Below the pieces are notes generated by a model. That model was not told the DNA's origin. It did not search any database and worked only from the letters and a program-made list of their open reading frames with translations. The translations under genes were made by a program, and so were the position numbers. Shown in pieces: positions 25,042 through 34,891 of a stretch of 64,000 bases of DNA. The DNA lies in the NCBI GenBank assembly GCA_948567375.1, contig OX419755.1, positions 50,672,291-50,736,290 of the forward strand. Reading direction: 5' to 3'. This DNA comes from Lunularia cruciata. Taxonomy: Eukaryota > Streptophyta > Marchantiopsida > Lunulariales > Lunulariaceae. Every line of letters starts with the position of its first letter. Position 1 is the first letter of the stretch.

Positions 25042-25504
25042 TTCTCCCCCTACAGAAACTTCCTTTCTCTTCTTCTCCTTCTTCTTCGGAATCCTTCAAA
25101 CCGAGGCAGGGAGCTAAATCTAAATGCCGTACACTCGTGGCTAGCCTTCCTCCGGCCAAGAGGACGAGCTCTTGTGGTTCACGTTCAGTTTCATCACCAT
25201 ATAAAAATCCTCTTATCCTTTCTTCTTCGATACACTGGCAGGAGATGCTGAACTTCTAGAAAACCGAGAGAGAGAAGCTTCACTTAAGCAGACAAGCCTA
25301 ACCGTGCTTTTTAGTGTTTAATCGCAGGAGGAATTAAGATAGAGCGCAAGTGCTATGAGAATTAAGTCAAAAGTGAACAAGCTAACTATTGGGTAATTCA
25401 GAAAGGTGCAGAATGTTAAACATGATAAAGTTGGACTTGGAAAAGCTAACAATGGGCGAACCACAGTACAGTGCAAAACGTTCCGATGATGATTTAGGAG
25501 AAAA
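25042..25504 (-). promoter_or_regulatory. MsrA upstream region (5' UTR and proximal promoter)
   Basis: The 460 bp between the MsrA start codon and the first mobile element. It contains a strand of CTTCTTCTCC-type pyrimidines on the plus strand (purine-rich leader on the sense strand). No convincing sense-strand TATA box was found, so any promoter here may be TATA-less. Confidence 0.4.
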
Positions 25505-25762
25505 GAAGGAAAAGGCGATCGCATAGAGAACACTAAGGGACGACCCCATCAAGCCGAACAAGGGAGAGACGAAAAAGGTAAAATTTGGCTAGGCCCCCAA
25601 TAGAGTCTATATGAGAAATTTGCACTACTGCACCTGAGATATCCGAGCTATGCAACCCTAATGGTCTACGAACAATTGGAGCATCCGAGGAAGCGTCACC
25701 TAGTGTGATTGCTCTCCTATGGGTTGCACCAGCCACTGCCTTACGTAGAGCAATGGACACAA

Positions 25763-26486
25763 TGTAATACTCTGAGGATATAAGACCTGAAGAGAAATAC
25801 ACCATGAGAAACACACAAGTTCACATTGAAACTTCCGATACCCCAAAGGAGCATCTTTTCTTTATTATATAAACAAAGTGGATCTCTTCCAAGGAAGGTC
25901 CACCATAGGATTAGGCACACAGATAGATGATATGTCAGTAAGCTTCACCCTTGGATTACTTACTTGGATGGGTGACATGTTGGTCCTGGTTCTATCTGGT
26001 TGATCAAAAGCTTTGACTTGAGGGAATCTTCTTGAGAATCTTCTTGTATGAATCTCATAATCATATGGGGTGAGGTATCATTGGAAAGCTCTAGAGGAGA
26101 CAAACCAACGGAAGGAAATGTGCACCTTCTTGAAGCCTAATTCATATGTTTAGACCTCCAAAATTGACTTCAAAAATTTTAGGCATATTTTGATTCCTAC
26201 TCTATTAGTAGAAGTCTCCTTTTGGTGATATCTCTGTCGGATCTATTTAGTCCATCATGTGTAACATCCTTCCAGATATTACCAAACCAATTCTCATCCT
26301 TACATCATATGTATGGCTATTGGTTCTAAGGTTTTCAAGTCTATTTTGGTTTATGGCCTATTAGTAGCAGAACTCTTTTGGTGATACTTCTATCTGATCT
26401 ATTTTGACCATCATGTATAACATCATTCCAGATGTTACCAAACTGATTTTCACATCTAGATCATATGGCTAGCTCTTGGTATCACA
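25763..26486 (-). repeat. 3' LTR of the minus-strand chromovirus
   Basis: Runs on the plus strand from TGTAATACTCTGAGG to CTTGGTATCACA, so on the sense strand it starts TGTGATACC. A purine-rich tract (sense AATGAGTGAGGTT) lies directly upstream at about 26487-26500. A TATATAATAAAG-like box is present on the sense strand near 25865. Confidence 0.9.
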
Positions 26487-26499
26487 AACCTCACTCATT

Positions 26500-26982
26500 T
26501 TAAGACGCAACGTCCTTGTTGTGCAATTGTTGCTCAAACGCTTGCACCAACACTAACACTGGTGCATGTGTCAAATTGGCAGCAGGCTCCGAGGTTGCTT
26601 CATAGAGAGGGTAACCTTTCCATTATACTAGATAGTCCACCCGTGGATGGCGAGTACCACGGATACATTTTTGGAGAATACACTCCACTTCATATTCCTC
26701 CGTGCCATCAATGAGTGTCGGACTAATGTCTTGTGTGGAATGACACTAGCATGATTAGGGAGCATATCTGCATAGTAGGGAAACATGAAACATTGGATGG
26801 ATCTTCATGTGTGGTGGCAGCTTGAGGTGATAGGCCATAGCGCCAACTCGACAAAGAATCAAAAAAGCCCCAATACAACGAGGTCTGAGCTTACGAGGTC
26901 CAACTAATATGAAGTTGGTTGTTGACAGCCACACTTGATCCCCAACATTGAACTCCATGTGCCTATAGTGTGCATCATTGTA
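26500..26982 (-). pseudogene. Integrase GPY/F region and chromodomain
   Basis: On the minus strand: YRHMEFNVGDQVWLSTT (about 26965-26915), GPRKLRPRCIGAF, LPPHMKIHPMFHVSLLCRY (about 26820-26760), then a chromodomain-like tail (HPRVDYLV, WKGYPLYEATSEP, KDVAS) down to about 26505. In the tail the usual aromatic Trp of the E-A-T-W box reads Ser, and a stop precedes WKGYPLY. This module binds DNA non-specifically and would direct integration to modified histones. Confidence 0.88.
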
Positions 26983-27200
26983 CGTCCTTCTTCTTCACAA
27001 ACAAGACAGGAGCTCCATATGGTGATACGTTGGGTTGGATGAACCCTTTTTATAGCATATCCTCAATTTGATTCTTACATTCCTCCAACTCATGAGGTGA
27101 TAGGCAATATGCGGCCTTCTAAGGAGATGTCTTCCCCGAGAGTGTCTCAATTTTATGATCTACTCTCCTTTTTTGGTGGTAATCGTAAGGGTATATCATC
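26983..27200 (-). pseudogene. Reverse transcriptase N-terminal fragment, cut at a deletion junction
   Basis: On the minus strand the frame reads LSPHELEECKNQIEDML, then GFIQPNVSPYGAPVLFVKKK, a standard start of a gypsy RT. Immediately after the KKKD codons, near 26983, the sequence changes to the integrase C-terminal linker in a different frame. The palm domain with the catalytic Asp residues is therefore absent. Confidence 0.9.
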
Positions 27201-27499
27201 AAGAAAGACATCTTGAAACTCATTTACCACATCCTTCAATTTCTTAGGAATTTGTCCATCAAGTTGTGCACTCTAGACTTCTCTTATTAGAACCATGAAA
27301 CATCTATTGGTCTAACAGATAGCTATTGTCCCTATGACATAGAGAGGCAATTCTTGTCTGTGTGATTTTTCTTTAACCCCAATGATTGACCATTGGTGGG
27401 TTCTCACTACTTTCTTCCTCCAATCTACCATGTAGTTGTAATGCTCTATCAATGGTTTGCCTAAGATTGCATCATAATGAGCTAATTATATCACTCGCC

Positions 27500-27880
27500 A
27501 CTCAATTGCTTTCTGATATTCTCTTATAGAGAGTGTTACTCGTCTAGGTAATGATTCAATCCTCTTTATTTGCCATTTTAAGTAACTCTACTTCTTCTCT
27601 TTCATCTCTCTCTAGATCCATTCCCAATCTTATTGCAATAGAGCAAGACAAGAAATTTTGTGTTGCTCCGAGATCTATTAATACTCTCACTTGATTGCCT
27701 TCTAGGACTCCATTTACTACAATCAATTGTGAGATTGCATTTTGGTACCTTTGTGCGCTTGTCTTCTTCCTTCCCTTGCTTTTTTGCTTCCTTATTGAGC
27801 CAATAAGGCCGTGAGGTACATTTACTAGCAATCTTTGTTTTCCAAAGTGATTTCCACCTCCTCTTCTTCATTGCGTCTCT
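27500..27880 (-). pseudogene. Aspartic protease of the chromovirus
   Basis: The minus-strand frame reads VRVLIDLGATQNFLS at about 27690-27645, the retropepsin active-site region. The residue after the catalytic Asp is Leu where the family has Ser or Thr, so the enzyme is probably inactive even apart from the frame breaks. It follows gag directly as in other chromoviruses. Confidence 0.85.
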
Positions 27881-27899
27881 CCATGGTGTTCAAAAATTT

Positions 27900-28905
27900 C
27901 TTGTATGAAGGCCGAGGGCCTCAATGGAGATGAGCACAACAATTGGTAGATATATGCCTAATACAACCACAATTGTAAAAATGGTGTTGTTCTCCTCAAT
28001 TTCCTTCTCCTTGTGGAACTCCATCTCTTTGTTCTTCTACCCGTCTTTGCTCTCCTTGAAGCGGTTGTGCTCCTTGATCTCAAAACCAAAGGTTGCCTAG
28101 TTCCATCAATACTTGTCCACCCATGTGTGGCATTTCTGCCCAATAATGTTGAGGTGGAACTTCTCTTTCACCTCCACCCAATGCTCCTTCTATCCTCTAT
28201 GCACAAGCAATGGCTCCCTGCAAGGATATTGTACCATGACTTCTTGGCAAATCCGCTCCTTCAACCCTCATTTGAAATTGTTAAGAGCTTCTGTTGGACT
28301 CATGTCGGTTATTGCGACTTGTAGATCTAGAAATACCTCCACATACTCTTGTACATTGTTCTTTTGTTTCAATCCCATAGTTGGATCCGGGCCATCTGCA
28401 CAAAATCCACCAATTGGAAATTCTTTAGCAATCCTTCTTGCATTGTTGTCCATGTGACCTCTCTTCTCTTTGCCAACAATTCCCAAGCATCATACCATAT
28501 GAGGGCTTTATCAATCAAGTACCCACATGCAAACACACTTACAACATGCTCGGTGATCATTGTTGAGAACAATTGGAAATATCAATTCATTCTTGAGATC
28601 CAGTTCTCTACTACTCCCATTATACGCTACCCCTTGTAAGGCTCAATGTTATAGGTCTTCTTCATATGGAGTAGTAATGTGGCTTCATTGTTGATAGGGT
28701 TTGTAGGCATGGATGCCTCTCCAAGTACTTCAATCGTAGGTATTGGGTTTGAGATTGCTCTTCTTCTTGCATTGCTTGATCATTCCTGAGGGCCTGCACT
28801 TGACTTTTTAACGCCTCCATGGTCATCTTAATCTCTCAAAATTTGTTCAACATCCCTTGCATTCCTTGCACCAACTCCTGCAACTACGGATCCATGGTTC
28901 ATGTA
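27900..28905 (-). pseudogene. Gag of the chromovirus with one zinc knuckle
   Basis: The likely start is the ATG near 28905 on the minus strand (MDP...LQELVQGMQGM). It is followed by a capsid-like stretch, including LIWYDAWELL and WTTMQEGLLKNF around 28500-28430 and NNVQEYVEVFLDLQVAITDM near 28380-28320. A zinc knuckle near 27990-27945 reads F-Y-N-C-G-C-I-R-H-I-S-T-N-C, so its first Cys is changed to Phe. Gag packages the RNA and forms the particle. Several stops and shifts break the frame. Confidence 0.85.
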
Positions 28906-29470
28906 ACACTCAATTGTTATTTTCTACTTCAATAGAGAGTTAATATGATCACTTTGGAGGGCGTACAAACTATCAAAACTACCATTGGGACCTCAGAAGC
29001 TACCACTTGTTGATAATATTCCTCATCAAAATTCCTGACCACAAAATCTCTAAATATCACTTTTGGTCTCACTACATAACTAATTTCTACTTGAGTGTTT
29101 AAAAGGGAAAGGATTTGGGACATTCAAATCCATCACAAAAAAATGTAGATTGTTAAATCCCACTCTCTATTGTATACACTACAGGCAAAATCATTGGGTT
29201 TGGCAAATTCATCACTATATCCATGAACTCTGCTCAGAAATGAAAAACCAAATACACTCTTACTTGCTTGCACTGAATGTATAAAATCTTGATGTGGAAT
29301 GGATTCAAGAACAAAAGGCAAGGTGCTAGATATTGTCCTCCCGGAGCCTCCATTCCATCCTCCTTCTAACACTCTTAATTTACCAATTACACCAGGATGT
29401 TTCTCCTCAAAATTACTCAATCAAAGTAGCCCATGTTCTTCCAAGAGGGGTGATCCGCTCTCTTGGATGA
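28906..29470 (-). other. Chromovirus leader between primer site and gag
   Basis: A 5' leader of about 560 bp on the sense strand. It holds an open stretch of 95 codons at 29420-29133 (LRVLEGGWNGGSGRTISS ...) of normal protein-like composition but no recognised family, followed by another short one at 29123-28929. It may be the N-terminal part of a longer gag or a chance frame. Confidence 0.4.
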
Positions 29471-29490
29471 CAATACCTGCTCTGATACCA
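29471..29490 (-). promoter_or_regulatory. tRNA primer binding site (initiator Met type)
   Basis: On the sense (minus) strand TGGTATCAGAGCAGGT begins one base inside the 5' LTR end. TGGTATCAGAGC is the standard complement to the 3' end of plant initiator tRNA-Met, used to start minus-strand DNA synthesis. Confidence 0.93.
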
Positions 29491-29491
29491 T

Positions 29492-30245
29492 TGTAATACT
29501 CCAAGGATAGGAGACCTGAATAGAAACACGCCATGAGAAACACAAAAGTTCACACAAAAACCTCTGATGCCCTAAAGGAGCACCTTCTCTTTATTATATA
29601 GACAAAAGGGATCTCCTCCAAGGAAGCTCCACCATAGGATTAGGCACATAGATAAGTGACATGTCAGCAAGCTCCATGCTTGGATTACTTACTTGGATGG
29701 GTGACATGTCGGTCCTGGTCCTATCTGGTTGGTCAAACAAGCTTTGACCGGAGGGAATATTTTAGGGAATCTTCTTATAGAAATCTCAGAATCAAGTGGG
29801 TGAGGTACTATTGGAAAGCTCTCAATGAGACAAACCAAGGGGGAAGCAATGGCAAGCCAAAACTTCATTAGGGAGGGATCAACACATTTTGAGGCCTAAT
29901 TCATCCGTTTAGACTTCCAAAATTGCCTTCAAAGATTTTAGGCATATTTTGATTCCTACTCTATTAGTAAAAGTTTCTTTTTGGTGATACCTCTATCTAA
30001 TCTATTTATTCCATCATGTGTAACATCCTTCCAGATGATACAAAACCAATTCTCACCTTTAAATCATATGTCTAGCTATTGGTTCTAAGGTTTTCAAGTC
30101 TATTTTGGTTTATGCCCTATTAGTAGAAGTACTCTTTTGGTGATAGTTCTATATGATCTATTTTGATCATCATGTATACAATCATTCAAGATGTTACCAA
30201 ACCAAGTTTCACATCTAGATCATATGGCTAGCTCTTGGTATTACA
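29492..30245 (-). repeat. 5' LTR of the minus-strand chromovirus
   Basis: A 754-bp LTR, on the plus strand from TGTAATACTCCAAGG to CTTGGTATTACA, with inverted termini TGTAATAC and GTATTACA. A sense-strand TATATAATAAAG near 29600 is the likely promoter. It differs from its partner at 25763 at many positions. Confidence 0.93.
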
Positions 30246-30529
30246 CACATGTTGCCTAAAATATGCTACAAAGTATGAGATTGAGAGTGGTACCCCTTGG
30301 CGCCTAACATGATAAGCTCTCGTGCACTCCCTAACAAATGTGTCAAACACCATGCCCATTGCTCCATATAACTCTAAGGCTAGAAGGACAAAGAGGTGAA
30401 ATTGATGCATGCCCTTATACATAAAGACCTTGCAACATGCTGTTGCACTCGCCACCCATCCAAGGGGATGGGTAATCACTCCCTCCAAAATTATATCATG
30501 TGTAGGATCTGTAACCACAACATCCGCTA
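30246..30529 (-). pseudogene. R1-e segment: nuclease-like C-terminal part
   Basis: The minus strand reads LEGVITHPLGWVASATACCK, then FHLFVLLALELYGAMGMVFD, then a basic stretch ending in ISYFVAYFRQHV. This follows a D-x-VVV-D-P-type stretch seen more clearly in R1-h (55586-55771, VADIVVVDPTLNAMSERVLT). Similar Asp/Glu-bearing segments after an RT resemble PD-(D/E)xK-like endonucleases, but no full catalytic set is demonstrable here. It is cut on both sides by later insertions. Confidence 0.55.
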
Positions 30530-30980
30530 TGTCACGCCATTTGTAGTGTCACATCTAGATTGCTCGGGCATTGGAGTTCCAGTGATAGTAGTTAGAGTTA
30601 TTTTAGCAGTTTCTCAAAGACTACTATCCTACGGTCAGATTTTGTGTTTGGGGTATTGACTTCATGGTGGGGCCCATCGTCACTTTGCACCTTTTGCACC
30701 GTCAAGTGTGCCGTTAGTAGAATTGTTAGGGTTTCAAACCTAGCTCAAGTCTAGGGGTATACTTTTGAAGTGCAGCTCTAGAGAGCTCACTTCTTTGATG
30801 TTGAGCCTTCGAGTTCCTGGCTATGGTGGATACAGGCCGGCGAGCGTCACTTGGATTCTCTTAGCTAGAGTGAGTGTGGCTTGACTGTAATCAGTACACA
30901 GTTGTTAGCAGTTTACAAAGTGACAAATCAAGTACTGATCTGAGCTGAGTTGAGTTAAGAGTGATAAACAATCTAATTAT
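30530..30980 (+). repeat. 5' LTR of copy B, lacking its last part
   Basis: Starts TGTCACGCC and matches block M of the 3' LTR (39894-40353) throughout. At 30980 it passes into unrelated sequence, whereas the 3' LTR continues with block X (about 105 bp). The end of the LTR, and probably the primer site, are therefore missing. No TGGTATCAGAGC-type primer site follows. Confidence 0.85.
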
Positions 30981-32414
30981 GTCAGAGAAGTGAAATCAGG
31001 GGGAAATCAAGTGCAAGAACTTTGAGTGTTGGTGGTATCTCCAAGCTCGGTGGATCGTTGATAGCTCGATTGAAGTTTAGTTTTTCCTTGGTGTGCAAAA
31101 GCTCATTGCTTGATGGAGATTTGGCCGTAAGGCAAAAGATGTGTGGAAGCGCTGGCCAATTCTCAAGCACAAAAGGAGCAAATTTTAGCAGTGGTTGTGA
31201 TTTTGAGCTCAAGAGGTGAAGGCAGGACCATTTTGTTGCTAGTTGGGCTCAGAAGGTAAAATTGAAGGTGGAGTTGTGAATAGATTCTCATGAATTTGTG
31301 ATTTGGAGAAACCCGTGTTTTCAATTTGGCTCGAGTGAAGAGTTAGCGGGGGATTTGGCGGTCAACCAACTTTAGGGTTTATGCTAGATTTTACGTCAAA
31401 TTTTGGCTGGATATTAGATCAGATTTTGGCCAAATTTGGAGGAATTTCACTGTTTGACTAGATTTGGAGGAGTCTTGCTAGTTTGGAGGAATTTTGCAAG
31501 TTTGGAGGAGTTTTGCAAAATTTTGGAGGAGGTTCAAAGTAGCAAGAAGAAAGGCCTCATTTGGCATTTAGAGGCTTTGAGGCATAGGGCTATGAGAGGC
31601 TACGAAGGGCCAACAAGCCAGCTTGTTGGCGTGTGGCTAGCAAGTTTAGAGTAGATCTTGGTCATTGGTTGGCAATATCGGCCCATCCTGCTAGATTGTA
31701 CACAACAAGTTTTGACCCCTAGATCTCTTGTTCCTAGATTGGTGCCCTAGCCAACTGGTCCACCCTCACTTGTTGTCCTAGTGATTGTGCCACTATTATC
31801 TATATACTTGTAGCTTTGGCTAGAAGAGATAGTTTGGTCCCATTCTTGCTGATCCTGGTAGCTTAGGACTTAGATACAAACTTTTCTTATGTCAAATACC
31901 AAATGGTGGCAAAGTCTGTCCCGTGTTGTTTTATGAGATGGAGGGTTTTTGTTTAAATTTCTTGTGATTGGATCCCCTCCATCCTCTACTTCTTGTTTGT
32001 GCACCACATTTGTGTAAGGTGCCCTAACTTTTGACCATTGATGCTCTGGTGTGCTCTCGGTAGTGAGATTGGAGTGATGACTAGGCAGACTACCTTTGTT
32101 TCTCTCCGATGAGGTAGGAAGTGATGACTTGCAGACCGTGAGAGTGCGTGTTGTGATGGCAGGTTACAGGTTGCACTTTCTCTTAGTGTAGTTATCTCGG
32201 TTAGAGTTACATTAGTGGGTGGTGCTTAGTTGGTATTGGCACTTGGTGGAGTACTTGTGGTTGCAGTTTGTGGTTCCGGTTTGTTGTTGTAGTTTGCGGT
32301 TGCGGTTACTTTGTCACGACAGAATTCTTTGGGGATTCTAGAGGAGATAGCCCTATAGTACGCAGTGGGTTTACTCAGAGTGGTACTTGGTATCAGCTTG
32401 TATCTCAAGTCCCA
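30981..32414 (+). other. Leader of copy B
   Basis: About 1.4 kb of untranslated leader without recognised domains. At 31434-31530 the motif TTTGGAGGA recurs five times, mostly alternating with TTTTGCAAG-like words. Gag begins after this. Confidence 0.5.
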
Positions 32415-33760
32415 ATGAGGGAGTAGATTGACTCTAAGTTGGAGTTTGACACAAGAGTTTATTCAATTGAGAGTGCACTTGGTATGTCCGCACCGTTGTT
32501 GTGGGATATGGACAAGATTTATGGAGCCTCCAAAGGCCCTAGGCGTTACTCTGGTACAATGGGTACCATTGAGTTGGATGACTTCATCCAAGAGTTTGAT
32601 AGTTGGTGTGATCTGCAGTAGATGCGGAACTCAACTTTATTTACACCCTTCATGGCATGGAAGGGGTTATTTCAGCATCTAGAGGATCCGCCGATGGATG
32701 ACTACCATAAGTTTAGGAGAGCTCATTTGGAGGAGATCAAGTTATGGAGACAACATTGGTCTCCGAACTATGTCTCTATCACTTTAGGTTTGGTGGCCAG
32801 GAGTAGATTGGCTATACCTACAAGTTCTAGCTCAAGTAGTGTTAGTGGAGCTAGTGGAGGTGCACTAGTTGGAGATAGTGCTACTACAAGTAGAGGTATC
32901 ACTGCAAGAGGTGGTATGGTACCAGGGTTTAACCCCATAATGGAGTTCTTCTAGTGTTTGAGGCAGAACTACCAAGGAGTGTGAATTGACAAGCTGAGAA
33001 GCTTGCAAGAGTTCCAATAGAAGGCTGGAGAGAGCCTACGCAAGGCATACACTTGCATGAAGCGGCTGATCAGTTTCACTCAAGGAGTTACTGAGGCCCA
33101 AGCAATCCAGTTTTGGTATGGGATACTACACAGACAGGGAATTGCAACATAGAGTTTGTGATGCTACGTTGTTACAGGCTACTTCACCTACTTTGGCAGT
33201 GGTCTTTGGTTTGGTTGAGCGTATTGAGCTCAACATGGTGGAGGAGAGGGTGGTGACTTCTAGATTTGGTAGGGAGACCTCATCCACGGCTGTGACTTCT
33301 TCTAGAGTGTAGCAAAGTGCACCACGCCTAGTTGGTTTTCAAGGACAGGATGGATAGCCTAGATCCTTTGTAGCGAGTGGAGGGCCTAGTGGAGTTAGAC
33401 CCTTGCATTCATTTTTGGGTCAACAGTAGCCAGTGAGTGGTGGTGTTGCTTGTTGGACTTGTGGTGGACCTCACCATTAGAGAGAGTGTACTCAAGATAG
33501 TGGACCTGATACTTTGGGTGCATCATAGCCAGCACAGAGGCAGTGCAAGCATTGCCACAGATTTGGTCACACTAATGACCTGTGTTTTGACCTACACCCG
33601 GAGTTACGGAGTGGTAGGCCTGCTATGGCAGGTAGTAGAGGAGCTCCAGTTCATGGAGGATGAGGTGGTAGACGTGGTGGTAGAGGATCTACACCTAGTA
33701 GGGGTGCAGTACCTACCCTTACTTCTGATACAGCTATGGCTACTTGGATTGAGTAGTTGG
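32415..33760 (+). pseudogene. Gag of copy B with two zinc knuckles
   Basis: A start codon at 32415 opens the frame, with a TAG three codons later. Recognisable parts are MEFDTRVYSIESALGMSAPL (32439 on), SWCDLQ at 32605-32622 followed by TAG, and a helical stretch at 33000-33110. The two nucleocapsid knuckles are C-W-T-C-G-G-P-H-H-x-R-E-C at 33451-33489 (x is a TAG stop) and C-K-H-C-H-R-F-G-H-T-N-D-L-C at 33544-33585. A Gly/Arg-rich tail follows. Gag packages the element RNA. Frame breaks are numerous. Confidence 0.85.
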
Positions 33761-34159
33761 AACAGAGATTGCTAGTATGGCCATTGCTCAGAGGAGATCA
33801 GATTTGGGTGCTGAGGCTTCCACCTCAGATGCTGGTGATAGAGATGCTTTGGACTTAATGTGCGGAGTAGCACAAGTAGATGCATCTATAGCTATGACTA
33901 GGAGTGCAGTACGTGCTCTAGAGCCTAGAGGAGCATCAGTGGAGTTGGACCCATAGAGAGGAGAGGTTGGGAGATAAATCAAACTTCCTCAATCTTTCAC
34001 ACTATCTGAGGCATTGCAAACAACATCCATGGTTCCTAGACGTCCTAGTGCAGGCATGGTAGGTGGTGATGGAGTGCATGATGGACTACTTGCTAGTCAA
34101 CCACCTGTTATTATATAGACTGAGTTTAGCATTATGTTAGGGGTGGCTCATCTGATTAT

Positions 34160-34890
34160 GCGGTGTCCTTTGTTGCTAGTGACATGTTTACATTAGGAGT
34201 TGACCCAGCCCTAGTGTTCTTATTGGCTATCACGCTGTGTGAGAGTAGGGATGATGCAGTTCCTACTACTAGAGCAAAGGTGGTTGGTAGAGGAGCTGAC
34301 TTGGTTGAGGAGCATGGGATCCGTTCAGCGACCAATGGTTTATGGCAAGTAGCAACGGCTAGACTGGAGGAGTTGCTAACTAGACCGGCCTTTGAGAGAG
34401 CACAGTTCACACCTAGTGTTGTCCTATTGGATAACCATAGGGGGATTTTCCATTTGGTGGGACCTTTAGGAAAGGTCTATACACCATATAGAGTCTTGTT
34501 AGACTCTGGTGTGTAGCCTCTTATGTTGGGGAAGGCTACAGTTGTCAGTCTGGAGTTACGGAAGACCAATGTGGAGAGGTGTCCATTTCAAATTTAGACA
34601 TCTATAGGTGGTGGTTCGACATAGTACATCACACGTGGAGAGCTTGTTGTCCATGTTCAACCTGGTCATCCGATTGATAGCCCGGTGGTGAGAGCTCAGG
34701 CTATTGTGACAATAGCTAAGTCATATGATGTGCTAGTTGGGGGAGTAGTGTTATACCCCATGGGTTTTAGTATTGACTATTGGGAGGAGACAACATCCTA
34801 TAGACCAGGTTGGTAGTCTGGTGAGGGACGGATATATTGCCTACCAGTACGCTTTAGTAGTGGTAGTCTTGGCTCACTATAGTCCAGGAC
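34160..34890 (+). pseudogene. Aspartic protease of copy B
   Basis: The frame from 34163 reads through a 117-codon piece that ends with VYTPYRVLLDSGV at about 34477-34515, the retropepsin active-site triplet Asp-Ser-Gly. Downstream pieces are PLMLGKATVV, then ITRGELVVHVQPGHPIDSPV, then SYDVLVGGVVLYPMGFSIDY up to about 34780. TAG stops interrupt it after the active site, at 34514-34516, 34597-34599 and 34622-34624. It would process the polyprotein. Confidence 0.8.
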
Positions 34891-34891
34891 C

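Larger units (their letters stand above)
25763..30245 (-). mobile_element. Chromovirus with two LTRs and a large internal deletion
   Basis: A 4.48-kb minus-strand Ty3/gypsy element with LTRs at both ends, a tRNA primer site, gag, protease, the first part of RT and then directly the integrase C-terminus and chromodomain. The rest of RT, RNase H and the integrase core is missing. The flanks are CACAA (25758-25762) and CACAT (30246-30250), a 5-bp target duplication with one mismatch, inside R1-e. The two LTRs differ visibly from each other, so the insertion is not recent. It has the same LTR family as the solo LTRs at 6866 and 16129. Confidence 0.93.

Noticed and set aside
25199..25208. ATATAAAAAT as a TATA box of MsrA
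   Set aside because: The TATAAAA reads on the plus strand, while MsrA is transcribed from the minus strand.
33437..33775. A 112-codon plus frame in gag of copy B
   Set aside because: It is out of frame with the two zinc knuckles, which occupy the neighbouring frame with only TAG/TGA stops.
34156..34410. Minus-strand frame opposite the protease of copy B
   Set aside because: It is the shadow of the plus-strand protease frame and has no recognisable domain.
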